A DNA stretch of 36,129 nucleotides from Candidatus Gastranaerophilales bacterium (GTDB taxonomy: Bacteria > Cyanobacteriota > Vampirovibrionia > Gastranaerophilales > Gastranaerophilaceae), in contig JAMPIM010000020.1 of NCBI GenBank assembly GCA_023662705.1, positions 1-36,129 on the forward strand, written 5' to 3'. Below are positions 30,346 to 36,129 of this stretch, one piece after another. The first letter of the stretch is position 1, and each line of letters starts with the position of its first letter. Both the position numbers and the translations under genes were made by a program. The notes below the pieces were generated by a model, which saw nothing but the letters and a program-made list of their open reading frames with translations, ran no database searches and had not been told where the DNA came from.

Positions 30346-30687
30346 ATGTTAGTAATTTCCAGAAAAAACGGTCAAAAAATAATGATTAACGACAACATTG
30401 TTATCACTGTTGTTGAAGCAAAAAACGGTCAATGCAAAATTGCGATTGATGCAGATAAAGATGTGAAAATCTATAGGGAAGAAATCTATTATCAGGTTAA
30501 ACTTGCCAACCTTATTGGTAAAAATACCAATATTACAACCGTAGATTCAGTGTCTGATTTATTGAAAGATGACAAAGTAAAACTTAACGATACACTGGAA
30601 GCATCTCCTGAATCGGCTGAAATTGAAATTGATGAAACAAAAAAATCTAAAAAAATTATTATTAAGAAACAAAATACAGATAAGTAG
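30346..30687 (+). CDS. csrA: Carbon storage regulator CsrA with C-terminal extension
   Basis: RNA-binding regulator that acts on GGA motifs in mRNA leaders. Residues 1-60 are a standard CsrA: MLVISRKNGQKIMINDNIVI, TVVEAKNGQCKIAIDADKDV and YREEIY, including the R of the REEIY RNA-binding strand. The protein then runs on to 113 residues, against 60-75 in most bacteria; the extra 45 or so are acidic, then end in a Lys-rich strand (ETKKSKKIIIKKQNTDK). AAGGA precedes the ATG. The neighbour FliW is its expected antagonist. The tail could tune FliW or RNA binding. Confidence 0.94.
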   Translation: MLVISRKNGQKIMINDNIVITVVEAKNGQCKIAIDADKDVKIYREEIYYQVKLANLIGKNTNITTVDSVSDLLKDDKVKLNDTLEASPESAEIEIDETKKSKKIIIKKQNTDK

Positions 30688-30691
30688 TTGA

Positions 30692-31249
30692 ATGTTCTTT
30701 TTTTCTGAAAATAATACCGATTTAACTTTTAAACCAATTAGTATTGAATGTGCTTATCTTCTAATTCTAAAAGAAGATTTATCAGGAGCACAAAAGATTT
30801 TTGAAGCAATAGATTCACCAAGGGCATTGTGGGGACAGGTGCTTATCGGGATATTAAAAGGTTATACCGAAATTTTTCCAACATATTTTGTCATAAGAAA
30901 CTTTCTGGAAATTGATTTGGATTTCCTTTTAAAAAACAATAAAATTGAATATGTTGAACAAATTCTTGGTGCAATAGATTTTTTTGCGGAAATAAATCAA
31001 GAGTCTTATAAATTTACTGCCAGAGCAATGTATGAAAACAAGCTTTATAATGCTGCAAAAAAATACCTTGATAAATCAAAAGCAGTTTTTTATAAAGACC
31101 CGGAGCTGCATTTTATGTATGCAAAATATTTCATAAATACACATGAATACACTTATGCAAACTATCATATTGACGAGTGCCTGAGGATTTTGCCTGACTA
31201 TTATCCCGCTAAAAAACTTAAATCTGAAATTATTGAAAATTTGGTGTAA
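30692..31249 (+). CDS. Unknown TPR-like 185-aa protein
   Basis: Helical protein with weak tetratricopeptide character: IECAYLLILKEDLSGAQKIF, FTARAMYENKLYNAAKKYLD and HFMYAKYFINTHEYTYANYH each look like one helix-turn-helix repeat. No signal peptide or membrane segment. It starts 4 nt after csrA, without a clear ribosome site, so coupling to csrA is likely. Position in the fliW-csrA operon suggests a role near motility regulation or export, but nothing specific can be read. The -35 box of the next gene lies in its last codons. Confidence 0.72.
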   Translation: MFFFSENNTDLTFKPISIECAYLLILKEDLSGAQKIFEAIDSPRALWGQVLIGILKGYTEIFPTYFVIRNFLEIDLDFLLKNNKIEYVEQILGAIDFFAEINQESYKFTARAMYENKLYNAAKKYLDKSKAVFYKDPELHFMYAKYFINTHEYTYANYHIDECLRILPDYYPAKKLKSEIIENLV

Positions 31250-31278
31250 ATCAGGTTTTCCTGTATAATAATGCTATG
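31241..31278 (+). promoter_or_regulatory. Leaderless-type promoter of the 31276 gene
   Basis: TTGGTG (31241-31246), 17-nt spacer, TATAAT (31264-31269), then exactly 6 nt (AATGCT) to ATG 31276. No Shine-Dalgarno. Confidence 0.65.
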
Positions 31279-31944
31279 AATAACAATAATCAGGACAGAT
31301 TTGAAGTTTCAAACAACAGATTGAGTTTTGAAGAGAACGAAAGCAATTTCTTTCTCTCTGAAAGCATTGCAAAACCTAATTTTCAGGAAATTACCGAACC
31401 GGCACGCAGATTAAATGATTATGATTTCAATCTGCTTAGGGAAGATGCATACAAAGATGTTTCTGATGATTTATTCAAACTTGAATACAAAATTGCACGT
31501 GTTGAAGAAGAGATAGAATCTCTTGATGCACAAATTCAAGCTGCAAATGATATACAGGATTATGAACTTGCAGGAGAGCTTAGCGGCAGACTGCTTATCA
31601 TGAAAGAAGATTACGAAGCACTCGTTGCAATGTACAAAGAAAAAAGTATTTCTGCAAGACTCACCAACGTATTTGGAGAAAAATTAAAACCGACTCTAAC
31701 AGGTATTCAGAAAAATATAACTGATTTTTCAGAAAAACTGCTTTCAAAATTACCAAAAAAATTCTCTTCGGTATTGGAGTTGAAAAAATCACTTAGCAAA
31801 CTGGAAAACATTAACAGGAGCGTAGATGAATTAATCTCTATGAATATTCCTTACGGAGAGAATATTGATAAATATGAGCAGTTATCAAAGTATATTATTA
31901 AAGCTAACTCCATACAAAATGAATTATCAAGATTTATAAAATAA
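31276..31944 (+). CDS. Coiled-coil protein with UVR-like motif, function unknown
   Basis: 222-residue, largely helical and charged protein without signal or membrane segment. Residues about 70-120 form a coiled coil (KIARVEEEIESLDAQIQAAN) that continues into DIQDYELAGELSGRLLIMKED. This resembles the UVR motif of UvrB/UvrC/McsA (x-A-x-x-x-x-D-Y-E-x-A-x-x-L-R-x-x-I), with Ser-Gly-Arg in place of the usual Arg-Asp. It may thus bind another UVR-like helix. The gene follows the fliW-csrA group but has its own promoter with a -10 6 nt before the ATG, and a terminator directly after. Function not assignable. Confidence 0.72.
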   Translation: MNNNNQDRFEVSNNRLSFEENESNFFLSESIAKPNFQEITEPARRLNDYDFNLLREDAYKDVSDDLFKLEYKIARVEEEIESLDAQIQAANDIQDYELAGELSGRLLIMKEDYEALVAMYKEKSISARLTNVFGEKLKPTLTGIQKNITDFSEKLLSKLPKKFSSVLELKKSLSKLENINRSVDELISMNIPYGENIDKYEQLSKYIIKANSIQNELSRFIK

Positions 31945-31948
31945 AAAA

Positions 31949-31975
31949 ACGAACCCGATAACAGGTTCGTTTTTT
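31949..31975 (+). terminator. Rho-independent terminator after the 31276 gene
   Basis: ACGAACC (31949-31955), loop CGATAACA, GGTTCGT (31964-31970) followed by TTTTT. It is 5 nt after the stop codon and ends the 29160-31944 transcript. Confidence 0.88.
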
Positions 31976-32053
31976 GTAATCTATAACATAATACATACCA
32001 TAGTTATATTAAACTATATACAAGCTATGTCATGTGAAAAGTATATATCAATT

Positions 32054-32069
32054 GTTACAAAAATTTACT
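32054..32069 (-). promoter_or_regulatory. Degenerate direct repeat AGTAAA-TTTT-TGTAAC upstream of 32117
   Basis: Minus strand AGTAAATTTTTGTAAC, half-sites 10 bp apart, first half one base off. It is centred about 20 bp upstream of the -35 box of the 32117 gene, and is embedded in an inverted repeat (CAATTGTT at 32049-32056 with AACAATTG). A weak member of the series. Confidence 0.35.
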
Positions 32070-32081
32070 TAAATACAACAA

Positions 32082-32119
32082 TTGAAATCAAGATTTCTTT
32101 AAACTAAAATGTAACTATG
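32082..32119 (+). promoter_or_regulatory. Leaderless-type promoter of the 32117 gene
   Basis: TTGAAA (32082-32087), 17-nt spacer, TAAAAT (32105-32110), then exactly 6 nt (GTAACT) to ATG 32117. No Shine-Dalgarno. Confidence 0.65.
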
Positions 32120-32839
32120 AAAAGATTGATTATTGTTTTAGCTTTAATATTCGTTAATTTTGGACCTGCTTTTTCAGCCGAAAAAGCAGAATCAGCTACG
32201 GTTAAAGAAACAATAAAATTACAGGGGCAAATTGAATATGATGATAACCCTGTCGAAACAATCTATCTGGATGAAAACATTGAAAAACCGCAGGTTAATA
32301 TTCCACAGCGTTCATTAACTTTACCTGTCGGAGTGCTTAACATCACATCAAATGCCAATACAACAAGAAGTGCATTGGCTCGCTCAGCCGTAAATCGACG
32401 CTCTTTGGCAGATATTCTTCCTTTAGCGGGCAGTGTGTCGGAAAAAGTAGGCGGATTCTCTTACGGACAAACCTGGGAACAGGAGCTTTCTTACTCTCAA
32501 ATGGAAGATACAACAGCTTTTTTTTTAAGGTATGATACTCCAAAATACCTGTCTTTGACAACTTCTATTCGTCAATCCACAAATCAGGATTTAGGAAACC
32601 AATACAACACTCTGAGAGTTGCTCCTGAGTGGCACATCACAAAGAATTTAACTCTGAAAGATTCATTTACAAGCTATATGAACCTTCCAAAAAACAAGAA
32701 TGCAATAACTCTAATATACACACCATCGCTGCAAAAGTATGCAGACTCACTAAAATTTGAGCTGGAAGTTGCAGAATCATACTACAGGAACGGGCAAAGA
32801 AGTTCTGCAGTGAGTTTCTCAACAGGGTTTAAGTTGTAA
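32117..32839 (+). CDS. Exported beta-rich protein, possibly outer-membrane
   Basis: Signal peptide MKRLIIVLALIFVNFGPAFS-A with cleavage near A21. The mature part starts with a charged linker, then from about residue 105 alternates polar and hydrophobic residues in strand-like runs: FSYGQTWEQELSYSQME, TTAFFLRYDT, LSLTTSIRQST, NTLRVAPEWHI, LKFELEVAESYY. It ends in a strand SAVSFSTGFKL. The alternation and terminal strand suggest an outer-membrane beta-barrel or barrel-like lipid-facing protein of about 8 strands. There is no lipobox. It is consistent with an outer membrane as implied by lpxA. The gene is one of those with leaderless geometry and lies by itself between a terminator and the DivIC-like gene. 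Confidence 0.72.
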   Translation: MKRLIIVLALIFVNFGPAFSAEKAESATVKETIKLQGQIEYDDNPVETIYLDENIEKPQVNIPQRSLTLPVGVLNITSNANTTRSALARSAVNRRSLADILPLAGSVSEKVGGFSYGQTWEQELSYSQMEDTTAFFLRYDTPKYLSLTTSIRQSTNQDLGNQYNTLRVAPEWHITKNLTLKDSFTSYMNLPKNKNAITLIYTPSLQKYADSLKFELEVAESYYRNGQRSSAVSFSTGFKL

Positions 32840-32871
32840 TTAACAGGAAAGTTTTATATAATTATTCTATG
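32834..32871 (+). promoter_or_regulatory. Leaderless-type promoter of the 32869 gene
   Basis: TTGTAA (32834-32839, overlapping the previous stop), 17-nt spacer, TATAAT (32857-32862), then exactly 6 nt (TATTCT) to ATG 32869. AGGAAA at 32844-32849 lies inside the spacer and is too far away to be a ribosome site. Confidence 0.65.
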
Positions 32872-33300
32872 GCACGCTACAGACAGGAAAAAAAGCCTAA
32901 AAAGGTTGTAAATAAAGAAAATCAGGCTAACAAGAAGAGAAAACCTGCTCAAACAGGGACTTCTGTTGCTGCAAAATTTAATTATTCATTCCTGACTATA
33001 ATTCTTATATTCTGTCTGCTTCAAGTTATCAGAAGTGCATTTATAAATATTTCAAAAGTTATTTCATATAATGCAAAAATTGTTCAAATAACCAAAACCA
33101 GAGATGCAGCAAAAAACTTAAATGAACAATTAAAAGACAATATTAACAACTTTTCTAATGTTAGCGGAATCGAAGCTATTGCAAGAAATAATCTAAAAAT
33201 GTCATCAGAAGATGAAGTTCTGGTTATTATCAACACCCCGAAAGAAGAAGTAAAACCAGATAAAACACCTAAAAAAACAGGTTTCTTAAAGCATGATTAA
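32869..33300 (+). CDS. Septum formation initiator family protein (DivIC/FtsB-like)
   Basis: Bitopic membrane protein of 143 residues: a Lys-rich cytoplasmic N terminus (about 1-40), one membrane helix (YSFLTIILIFCLLQVIRSAF, about 44-63), a short coiled coil (AKNLNEQLKDNINNF) and the C-terminal family motif IEAIARNNLKMSSEDEVLVI, matching the DivIC/FtsB ending I-E-x-x-A-R-x-x-L-x-x-x-x-x-x-E-x-x-x-x. In division this family pairs with FtsL and helps activate the septal synthase FtsWI. The 3' end overlaps the next ATG by 8 bp. Leaderless-type promoter. Confidence 0.82.
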   Translation: MARYRQEKKPKKVVNKENQANKKRKPAQTGTSVAAKFNYSFLTIILIFCLLQVIRSAFINISKVISYNAKIVQITKTRDAAKNLNEQLKDNINNFSNVSGIEAIARNNLKMSSEDEVLVIINTPKEEVKPDKTPKKTGFLKHD

Positions 33301-34330
33301 AGATTTACTAAAAGAAGGATTCATCCTCAAATCAAAAGGATATTATAAACATGCAATAGAAGCATTCTATAAAGCCTTGGAAATTGATAATACAAGTCCT
33401 GAACTTTTGTTAGAAATTGCCGATACTTATCACAGAATGGGCGAAGAAGAACATGCCCTAAACTATCTGGAACTTGTATTGGACAAAAACCCTACTCATA
33501 TAGCAAGTTTAAAGCTTTTAGAAAAAATATTTATCAGCAAAAACGCATTTGCAGAAGCTGAGCAAACTGCAAAAAATATTTATTTAATCTCACAAAAAAC
33601 TCAGGACTTAGCCGCAATTTTGGGACTTTTAAATAAACAAAAACGGTATCGGGAAGTTTTGGATTTTGAAATTGAAACCGCTTCATCTGAAATCCTTTAT
33701 GAACTTGCATTTGCAAAATTATTCAGCAATCAGCCGTCTGAAGCAGAAGATTTGATAAATAAAGCTTTGAAAGAACAATGCGGCAATTCCAAATACCTGT
33801 TATTAAAAGGAAAAATACTTTTTAAACAAAACAGAAAAGATGAGTGCTCTGACTTATTAAATATAATGGCTTATGACAATCAAAATGCAGATTATCTTAA
33901 TTTTGCAGGACTCATAATGCAGTATCGCAAAGATTATAAAACTGCACTAAAATATTTTCTGGAAGCGGTAAAAGTTTGTCCTAATTCTGCCGAGTATCAT
34001 TACAACTGTGCAAGTACATATTTTAAAGCAGATGAAATTAAGCTTGCTAAAAAACATTACAACACCGCAATATCACTAGACCCGCAAAACCCTAACTATC
34101 ATTTTGCGTTAGCAAATTTATACTATTCTCAAAAACATTACAAACGCGCACTTGAAGAATTGAGTCCGGACTTATTTGAAGCTAGACTACTTAAATCAAT
34201 AATCCTCTATGATACAGGCTATCTTGCCATAGCTAAAAAAGAACTATATTCGTTAAAACAAGAAGATAATCAGAACCCTATTATTAACGAATATCTGAAT
34301 AAAATAGAGAACGAGCTCAGACCTAACTGA
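33293..34330 (+). CDS. TPR repeat protein
   Basis: 345-residue protein made almost wholly of tetratricopeptide repeats, about eight: AIEAFYKALEIDNTSPELLL, HALNYLELVLDKNPTHIASL, ALKYFLEAVKVCPNSAEYHY, AKKHYNTAISLDPQNPNYHF, RALEELSPD and others. No signal peptide or membrane helix, so a cytoplasmic scaffold is expected. Translation is coupled to the DivIC/FtsB-like gene by an 8-bp overlap, which hints at a link with division or envelope work. It converges on mrnC with an 8-bp overlap of 3' ends. Confidence 0.85.
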   Translation: MIKDLLKEGFILKSKGYYKHAIEAFYKALEIDNTSPELLLEIADTYHRMGEEEHALNYLELVLDKNPTHIASLKLLEKIFISKNAFAEAEQTAKNIYLISQKTQDLAAILGLLNKQKRYREVLDFEIETASSEILYELAFAKLFSNQPSEAEDLINKALKEQCGNSKYLLLKGKILFKQNRKDECSDLLNIMAYDNQNADYLNFAGLIMQYRKDYKTALKYFLEAVKVCPNSAEYHYNCASTYFKADEIKLAKKHYNTAISLDPQNPNYHFALANLYYSQKHYKRALEELSPDLFEARLLKSIILYDTGYLAIAKKELYSLKQEDNQNPIINEYLNKIENELRPN

Positions 34331-34694
34331 AAAATTCGGTATTTTTGAAAATATTATAAATATTATCCAGACGTTCTTTATCGTGCAGATACCAGTATCC
34401 GATTAAAACTTCAAAAGCAGTCGCCTTACGGTAATCAGCCTGAATAGATCGTCTTCCGACAGGAATAGGAAGATTTCTTGCACGTCTGACAAGTTCATGT
34501 TCATCATCAGTTAGTTCAGGTTCAATAAGAGCAAGCATGTCTTTTTGAAAAACAGCATTCACACGTTCAGTTGTAATTTTATGCAAGACCTTAGAGTTGG
34601 AAGTTTTGAAAATAGTATAAGTTCGGACAAAAACCTCCCAGACAGAATCGCCAATATGTGCATAATTTCTTAAAACAATAACTTCTTCCAACAT
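34323..34694 (-). CDS. mrnC: Mini-ribonuclease 3 (MrnC)
   Basis: RNase III catalytic domain without a dsRNA-binding domain; in Bacillus it matures 23S rRNA ends. Family motifs: NYAHIGDSVWEVFVR (catalytic Asp in GDxVxE), KVLHKITTERVNA, LTDDEHELVRRARN, and DYRKATAFEVLIGYWYLHD with the second acidic pair (E in TAFEVLIG). The 123 residues fit the family. The start ATG 34694 is chosen over the upstream start at 34721, because that codon lies inside the preceding terminator hairpin and the -10 box would be inside the gene. With ATG 34694 the mRNA is leaderless. Mini-III is typical of Firmicutes and cyanobacteria/plastids, in line with the proposed taxon. Confidence 0.92.
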   Translation of the reverse strand: MLEEVIVLRNYAHIGDSVWEVFVRTYTIFKTSNSKVLHKITTERVNAVFQKDMLALIEPELTDDEHELVRRARNLPIPVGRRSIQADYRKATAFEVLIGYWYLHDKERLDNIYNIFKNTEFFS

Positions 34695-34700
34695 AGAAAC

Positions 34701-34729
34701 AGTATAAAAGAATAACCGCACGAAATCAA
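34701..34729 (-). promoter_or_regulatory. Leaderless-type promoter of mrnC, nested in a terminator
   Basis: Minus strand TTGATT (34724-34729), 17-nt spacer, TATACT (34701-34706), then 6 nt (GTTTCT) to ATG 34694. The -35 box lies in the loop side of the hairpin that terminates the rubrerythrin gene. Confidence 0.65.
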
Positions 34730-34742
34730 GATTTCGTGCGGT
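34717..34742 (-). terminator. Terminator of the rubrerythrin gene
   Basis: CCGCACGAAATC (34717-34728), loop AA, GATTTCGTGCGG (34731-34742): a 12-bp perfect stem. On the minus strand it follows the rubrerythrin stop by about 20 bp and is followed by TTATTCTTTT, a modest T run. Confidence 0.78.
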
Positions 34743-34763
34743 TATAAATTTATTTATTAAGTC

Positions 34764-35303
34764 TTATGCAAAGTATCTTGCTAAAAGACCATCGAATCCA
34801 CGACCGTGACGAGCTTCGTCTTTAGCCATTTCGTGAACTGTATCGTGAACAGCATCAAGTCCCAATTCTTTAGCTTTTCTTGCAAGCTGCATTTTACCGT
34901 CGCAAGCACCAAACTCAGCTTCAGCTCTAAGTTCAAGATTTCTCTTAGTTGAAGAAGTAACAACTTCGCCAAGTAATTCAGCAAATCTTGCAGCGTGATC
35001 AGCTTCTTCAAAAGCATATCTTTTATAAGCTTCAGCAATTTCAGGATATCCTTCTCTGTCAGCTTGTCTTGACATTGCAAGATACATACCTACTTCTGTA
35101 CATTCACCTACAAAGTTAGCTTTTAAACCTTCAAGAATTTCAGGATCAACGTCTTTTGCAACACCGATTCTGTGTTCATCAGCATAAGTTTTATTACCTT
35201 CTTCAATTGCAGTGAAAACTTCTTTAACCGCACCGCAAATAGGGCATTTCTCAGGAGCTTCAGCAGCTGTATAACCACAAACAGAGCATACATATTTTGT
35301 CAT
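34764..35303 (-). CDS. Reverse-type rubrerythrin (N-terminal rubredoxin domain)
   Basis: Peroxide-scavenging non-haem iron protein. Residues 1-30 form a rubredoxin-like site (C6, C9, C20, C23; VCSVCGY and KCPICG). The remaining 140 residues are a ferritin-like diiron four-helix bundle with GECTE (E67, E70), EEADH (E100, H103), E130 and DEARH (E163, H166). Ordinary rubrerythrins carry the rubredoxin domain at the C terminus; the N-terminal order marks the reverse rubrerythrin group known from clostridial anaerobes. It reduces hydrogen peroxide to water in anaerobic cells. AGAGGA precedes the ATG, with TATAAT (plus 35336-35341) upstream. Confidence 0.93.
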   Translation of the reverse strand: MTKYVCSVCGYTAAEAPEKCPICGAVKEVFTAIEEGNKTYADEHRIGVAKDVDPEILEGLKANFVGECTEVGMYLAMSRQADREGYPEIAEAYKRYAFEEADHAARFAELLGEVVTSSTKRNLELRAEAEFGACDGKMQLARKAKELGLDAVHDTVHEMAKDEARHGRGFDGLLARYFA

Positions 35304-35372
35304 AATTAAATCCTCTCTACTAAATATTACCCGCTAATTATAGCACAAATAAGGTAAGAAGTGTAGAGATAC

Positions 35373-35400
35373 TTGAAAAATGCCAAAAGCATGGTATTAT
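35373..35400 (+). promoter_or_regulatory. Promoter of infC
   Basis: TTGAAA (35373-35378), 16-nt spacer, TATTAT (35395-35400). The predicted start near 35407 leaves a leader of under 30 nt with AGGAG at 35422-35426. Confidence 0.6.
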
Positions 35401-35434
35401 TAGACATGTAAAAGATATAAAAGGAGACCAAATC

Positions 35435-35977
35435 ATAGCTAACGAAGATAGAGGCGCAAAGGGCGCAGGAAAAGACAAACCGCTAATTAACGAAAGAATT
35501 CGAGCGAAAGAAGTACGACTAATCGACGAAAACGGAACAAACCACGGCGTTGTACCAACATCACAAGCTATGAGAATGGCTGAAGAAGCAGAATTGGATT
35601 TGGTTGTAATCAGTCCAAATCAAGCTCCTCCTGTAGCAAAAATTTTAAACTACGGCAAATATAAATACGAACTTGAGAAAAAAGCTAAAGAAGCTAAGAA
35701 AAAACAGCATGTTGTTGAAATTAAAGAAATCAAAGTTCGCTATAAAATTGATACACATGACTATGAAGTAAGATTGAAAAACATCAGAAAATTTATTTCT
35801 CAAGGTAACAAAGTAAAAATTATCGTAATGCTTCGCGGTAGAGAAATGCAGCATTCAAACTTAGCTGTAGAACTTGCGAATAAATTTATTGCAGACCTAG
35901 CCAATGACCCGATTACAGTAGAAAAGAAACCTGCTGTTGAAGGTCGTAACGTAACAGTATGGCTTGCTCCGCAATAG
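35435..35977 (+). CDS. infC: Translation initiation factor IF-3, with ATA (or ATC) start codon
   Basis: IF-3 binds 30S and checks start codon and initiator tRNA. The C-terminal part is standard: MRMAEEAELDLVVISPNQAP, KYELEKKAKEAKKKQ linker, EIKEIKVRYKIDTHDYEVRL and KVKIIVMLRGREMQHSNLA. The first ATG (35570) would cut off about 45 conserved residues. In-frame codons before it encode LINERIRAKEVRLIDENG, the family's N terminus, and go back to ATA 35435 or ATC 35432, which follow AGGAG (35422-35426) by 8 or 5 nt. No ATG, GTG or TTG is available there. infC is known for AUU-type starts that allow IF-3 to limit its own translation. The 180-residue length then equals the norm. It is not followed by rpmI-rplT, as it is in many bacteria. 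Confidence 0.93.
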   Translation: MANEDRGAKGAGKDKPLINERIRAKEVRLIDENGTNHGVVPTSQAMRMAEEAELDLVVISPNQAPPVAKILNYGKYKYELEKKAKEAKKKQHVVEIKEIKVRYKIDTHDYEVRLKNIRKFISQGNKVKIIVMLRGREMQHSNLAVELANKFIADLANDPITVEKKPAVEGRNVTVWLAPQ

Positions 35978-36002
35978 GGAAATAAAAAATAAAACTTCCC
36001 CC

Positions 36003-36030
36003 TTGATTATTTTTTTTGAGCAAATATAAT
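36003..36030 (+). promoter_or_regulatory. Promoter of tRNA-Phe
   Basis: TTGATT (36003-36008), 16-nt spacer, TATAAT (36025-36030), 16 nt before the mature 5' end. Confidence 0.65.
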
Positions 36031-36046
36031 AAACCTATACTGACTA

Positions 36047-36122
36047 GCCGCGTTAGCTCAGTTGGTAGAGCAAGGGACTGAAAATCCCTGTGTCCTTGGT
36101 TCGATTCCGAGACGCGGCACCA
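36047..36122 (+). tRNA. tRNA-Phe (anticodon GAA)
   Basis: 76 nt with the CCA end encoded (36120-36122). Acceptor stem GCCGCGT with ACGCGGC, discriminator A; D arm GCTCAGTTGGTAGAGC; anticodon stem AGGGA/TCCCT with loop CTGAAAA and anticodon GAA at 36080-36082; T arm contains GGTTCGATTCC. All stems pair. Confidence 0.97.
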
Positions 36123-36129
36123 TTTAAAA

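Noticed and set aside
34695..34721. mrnC start at 34721
   Set aside because: It falls inside the rubrerythrin terminator hairpin and would put the -10 box within the gene.
35570..35977. infC starting at ATG 35570
   Set aside because: It would remove about 45 conserved N-terminal residues of IF-3, and no ribosome site precedes this ATG.
1..36129. CRISPR arrays, phage genes, insertion sequences
   Set aside because: No regularly spaced direct repeats of 25-40 bp, no transposase, integrase or phage structural genes were seen in any frame.

Overview
The window is AT-rich and densely coded. Its gene set fits a Gram-negative-type anaerobe of the non-photosynthetic cyanobacterial sister group: Candidatus Melainabacteria/Vampirovibrionia, most likely gut Gastranaerophilales. 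The reasons are an outer-membrane lipid A gene (lpxA), a reverse-type rubrerythrin, a FliW-CsrA pair, PilT, Mini-RNase III and GatD together, and many long proteins with no recognisable family that alternate with housekeeping genes. The taxon is an inference from content and was not tested by search.

Layout. 1-1734: end of an AI-2E-family permease and a radical SAM protein. 1735-3539: a lone 532-residue protein with a filament-like layout and its own terminator. 3540-7082: a U32-family protein (RlhA type) converging on a 596-residue unknown. 7083-12940: a divergent regulatory region, then an operon of two unknown membrane proteins and a GH13 enzyme. 12953-14500: a 60-residue protein, an exported thioredoxin-like protein that lacks CxxC, and fabI. 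14501-15020: no protein gene; one copy of a dispersed repeat, a bidirectional terminator and a candidate small RNA with its own promoter. 15021-18425 (minus): lpxA, uppS, an MpaA-like amidase and an inactive-looking M16 protein. 18533-24885 (plus): a HerA-like/Glu-rich/PcrA-tail fusion, era, a second GH13-like enzyme, a His-rich leader peptide with a hairpin, and an unknown membrane protein whose 3' end lies in the second repeat copy. 24940-27495 (minus): gatD, recO, pilT. 27596-29064: a Cys-rich repeat peptide divergent from a glutathione-synthetase-like ATP-grasp enzyme. 29065-31976: exported TPR protein, fliW, csrA and two unknowns. 32117-36129: exported beta-rich protein, DivIC/FtsB-like protein, TPR protein, mrnC, rubrerythrin, infC and tRNA-Phe.

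Three patterns cut across the window. (1) A direct repeat, TGTAAA-N4-TGTAAA with an exact 10-bp period, lies in intergenic DNA upstream of the lineage-specific genes (1867, 7082, 7366, 13135, 27940, the small RNA and, in degenerate form, 32117) but not upstream of most housekeeping genes. This suggests an OmpR-family (WalR/PhoP-like) regulon of surface or unknown functions. (2) Six genes (starts at 3558, 18425, 31276, 32117, 32869, 34694) have a -10 hexamer exactly 6 nt before the ATG and no Shine-Dalgarno, the geometry of leaderless mRNAs. (3) GH13-like enzymes without signal peptides sit beside unknown membrane proteins at two separate places.

Housekeeping themes are envelope building and remodelling (FabI, LpxA, UppS, MpaA-like, GatD, DivIC/FtsB-like), RNA and translation (Era, MrnC, IF3, tRNA-Phe, RlhA-like), motility regulation (PilT, FliW, CsrA) and oxidative stress (rubrerythrin).
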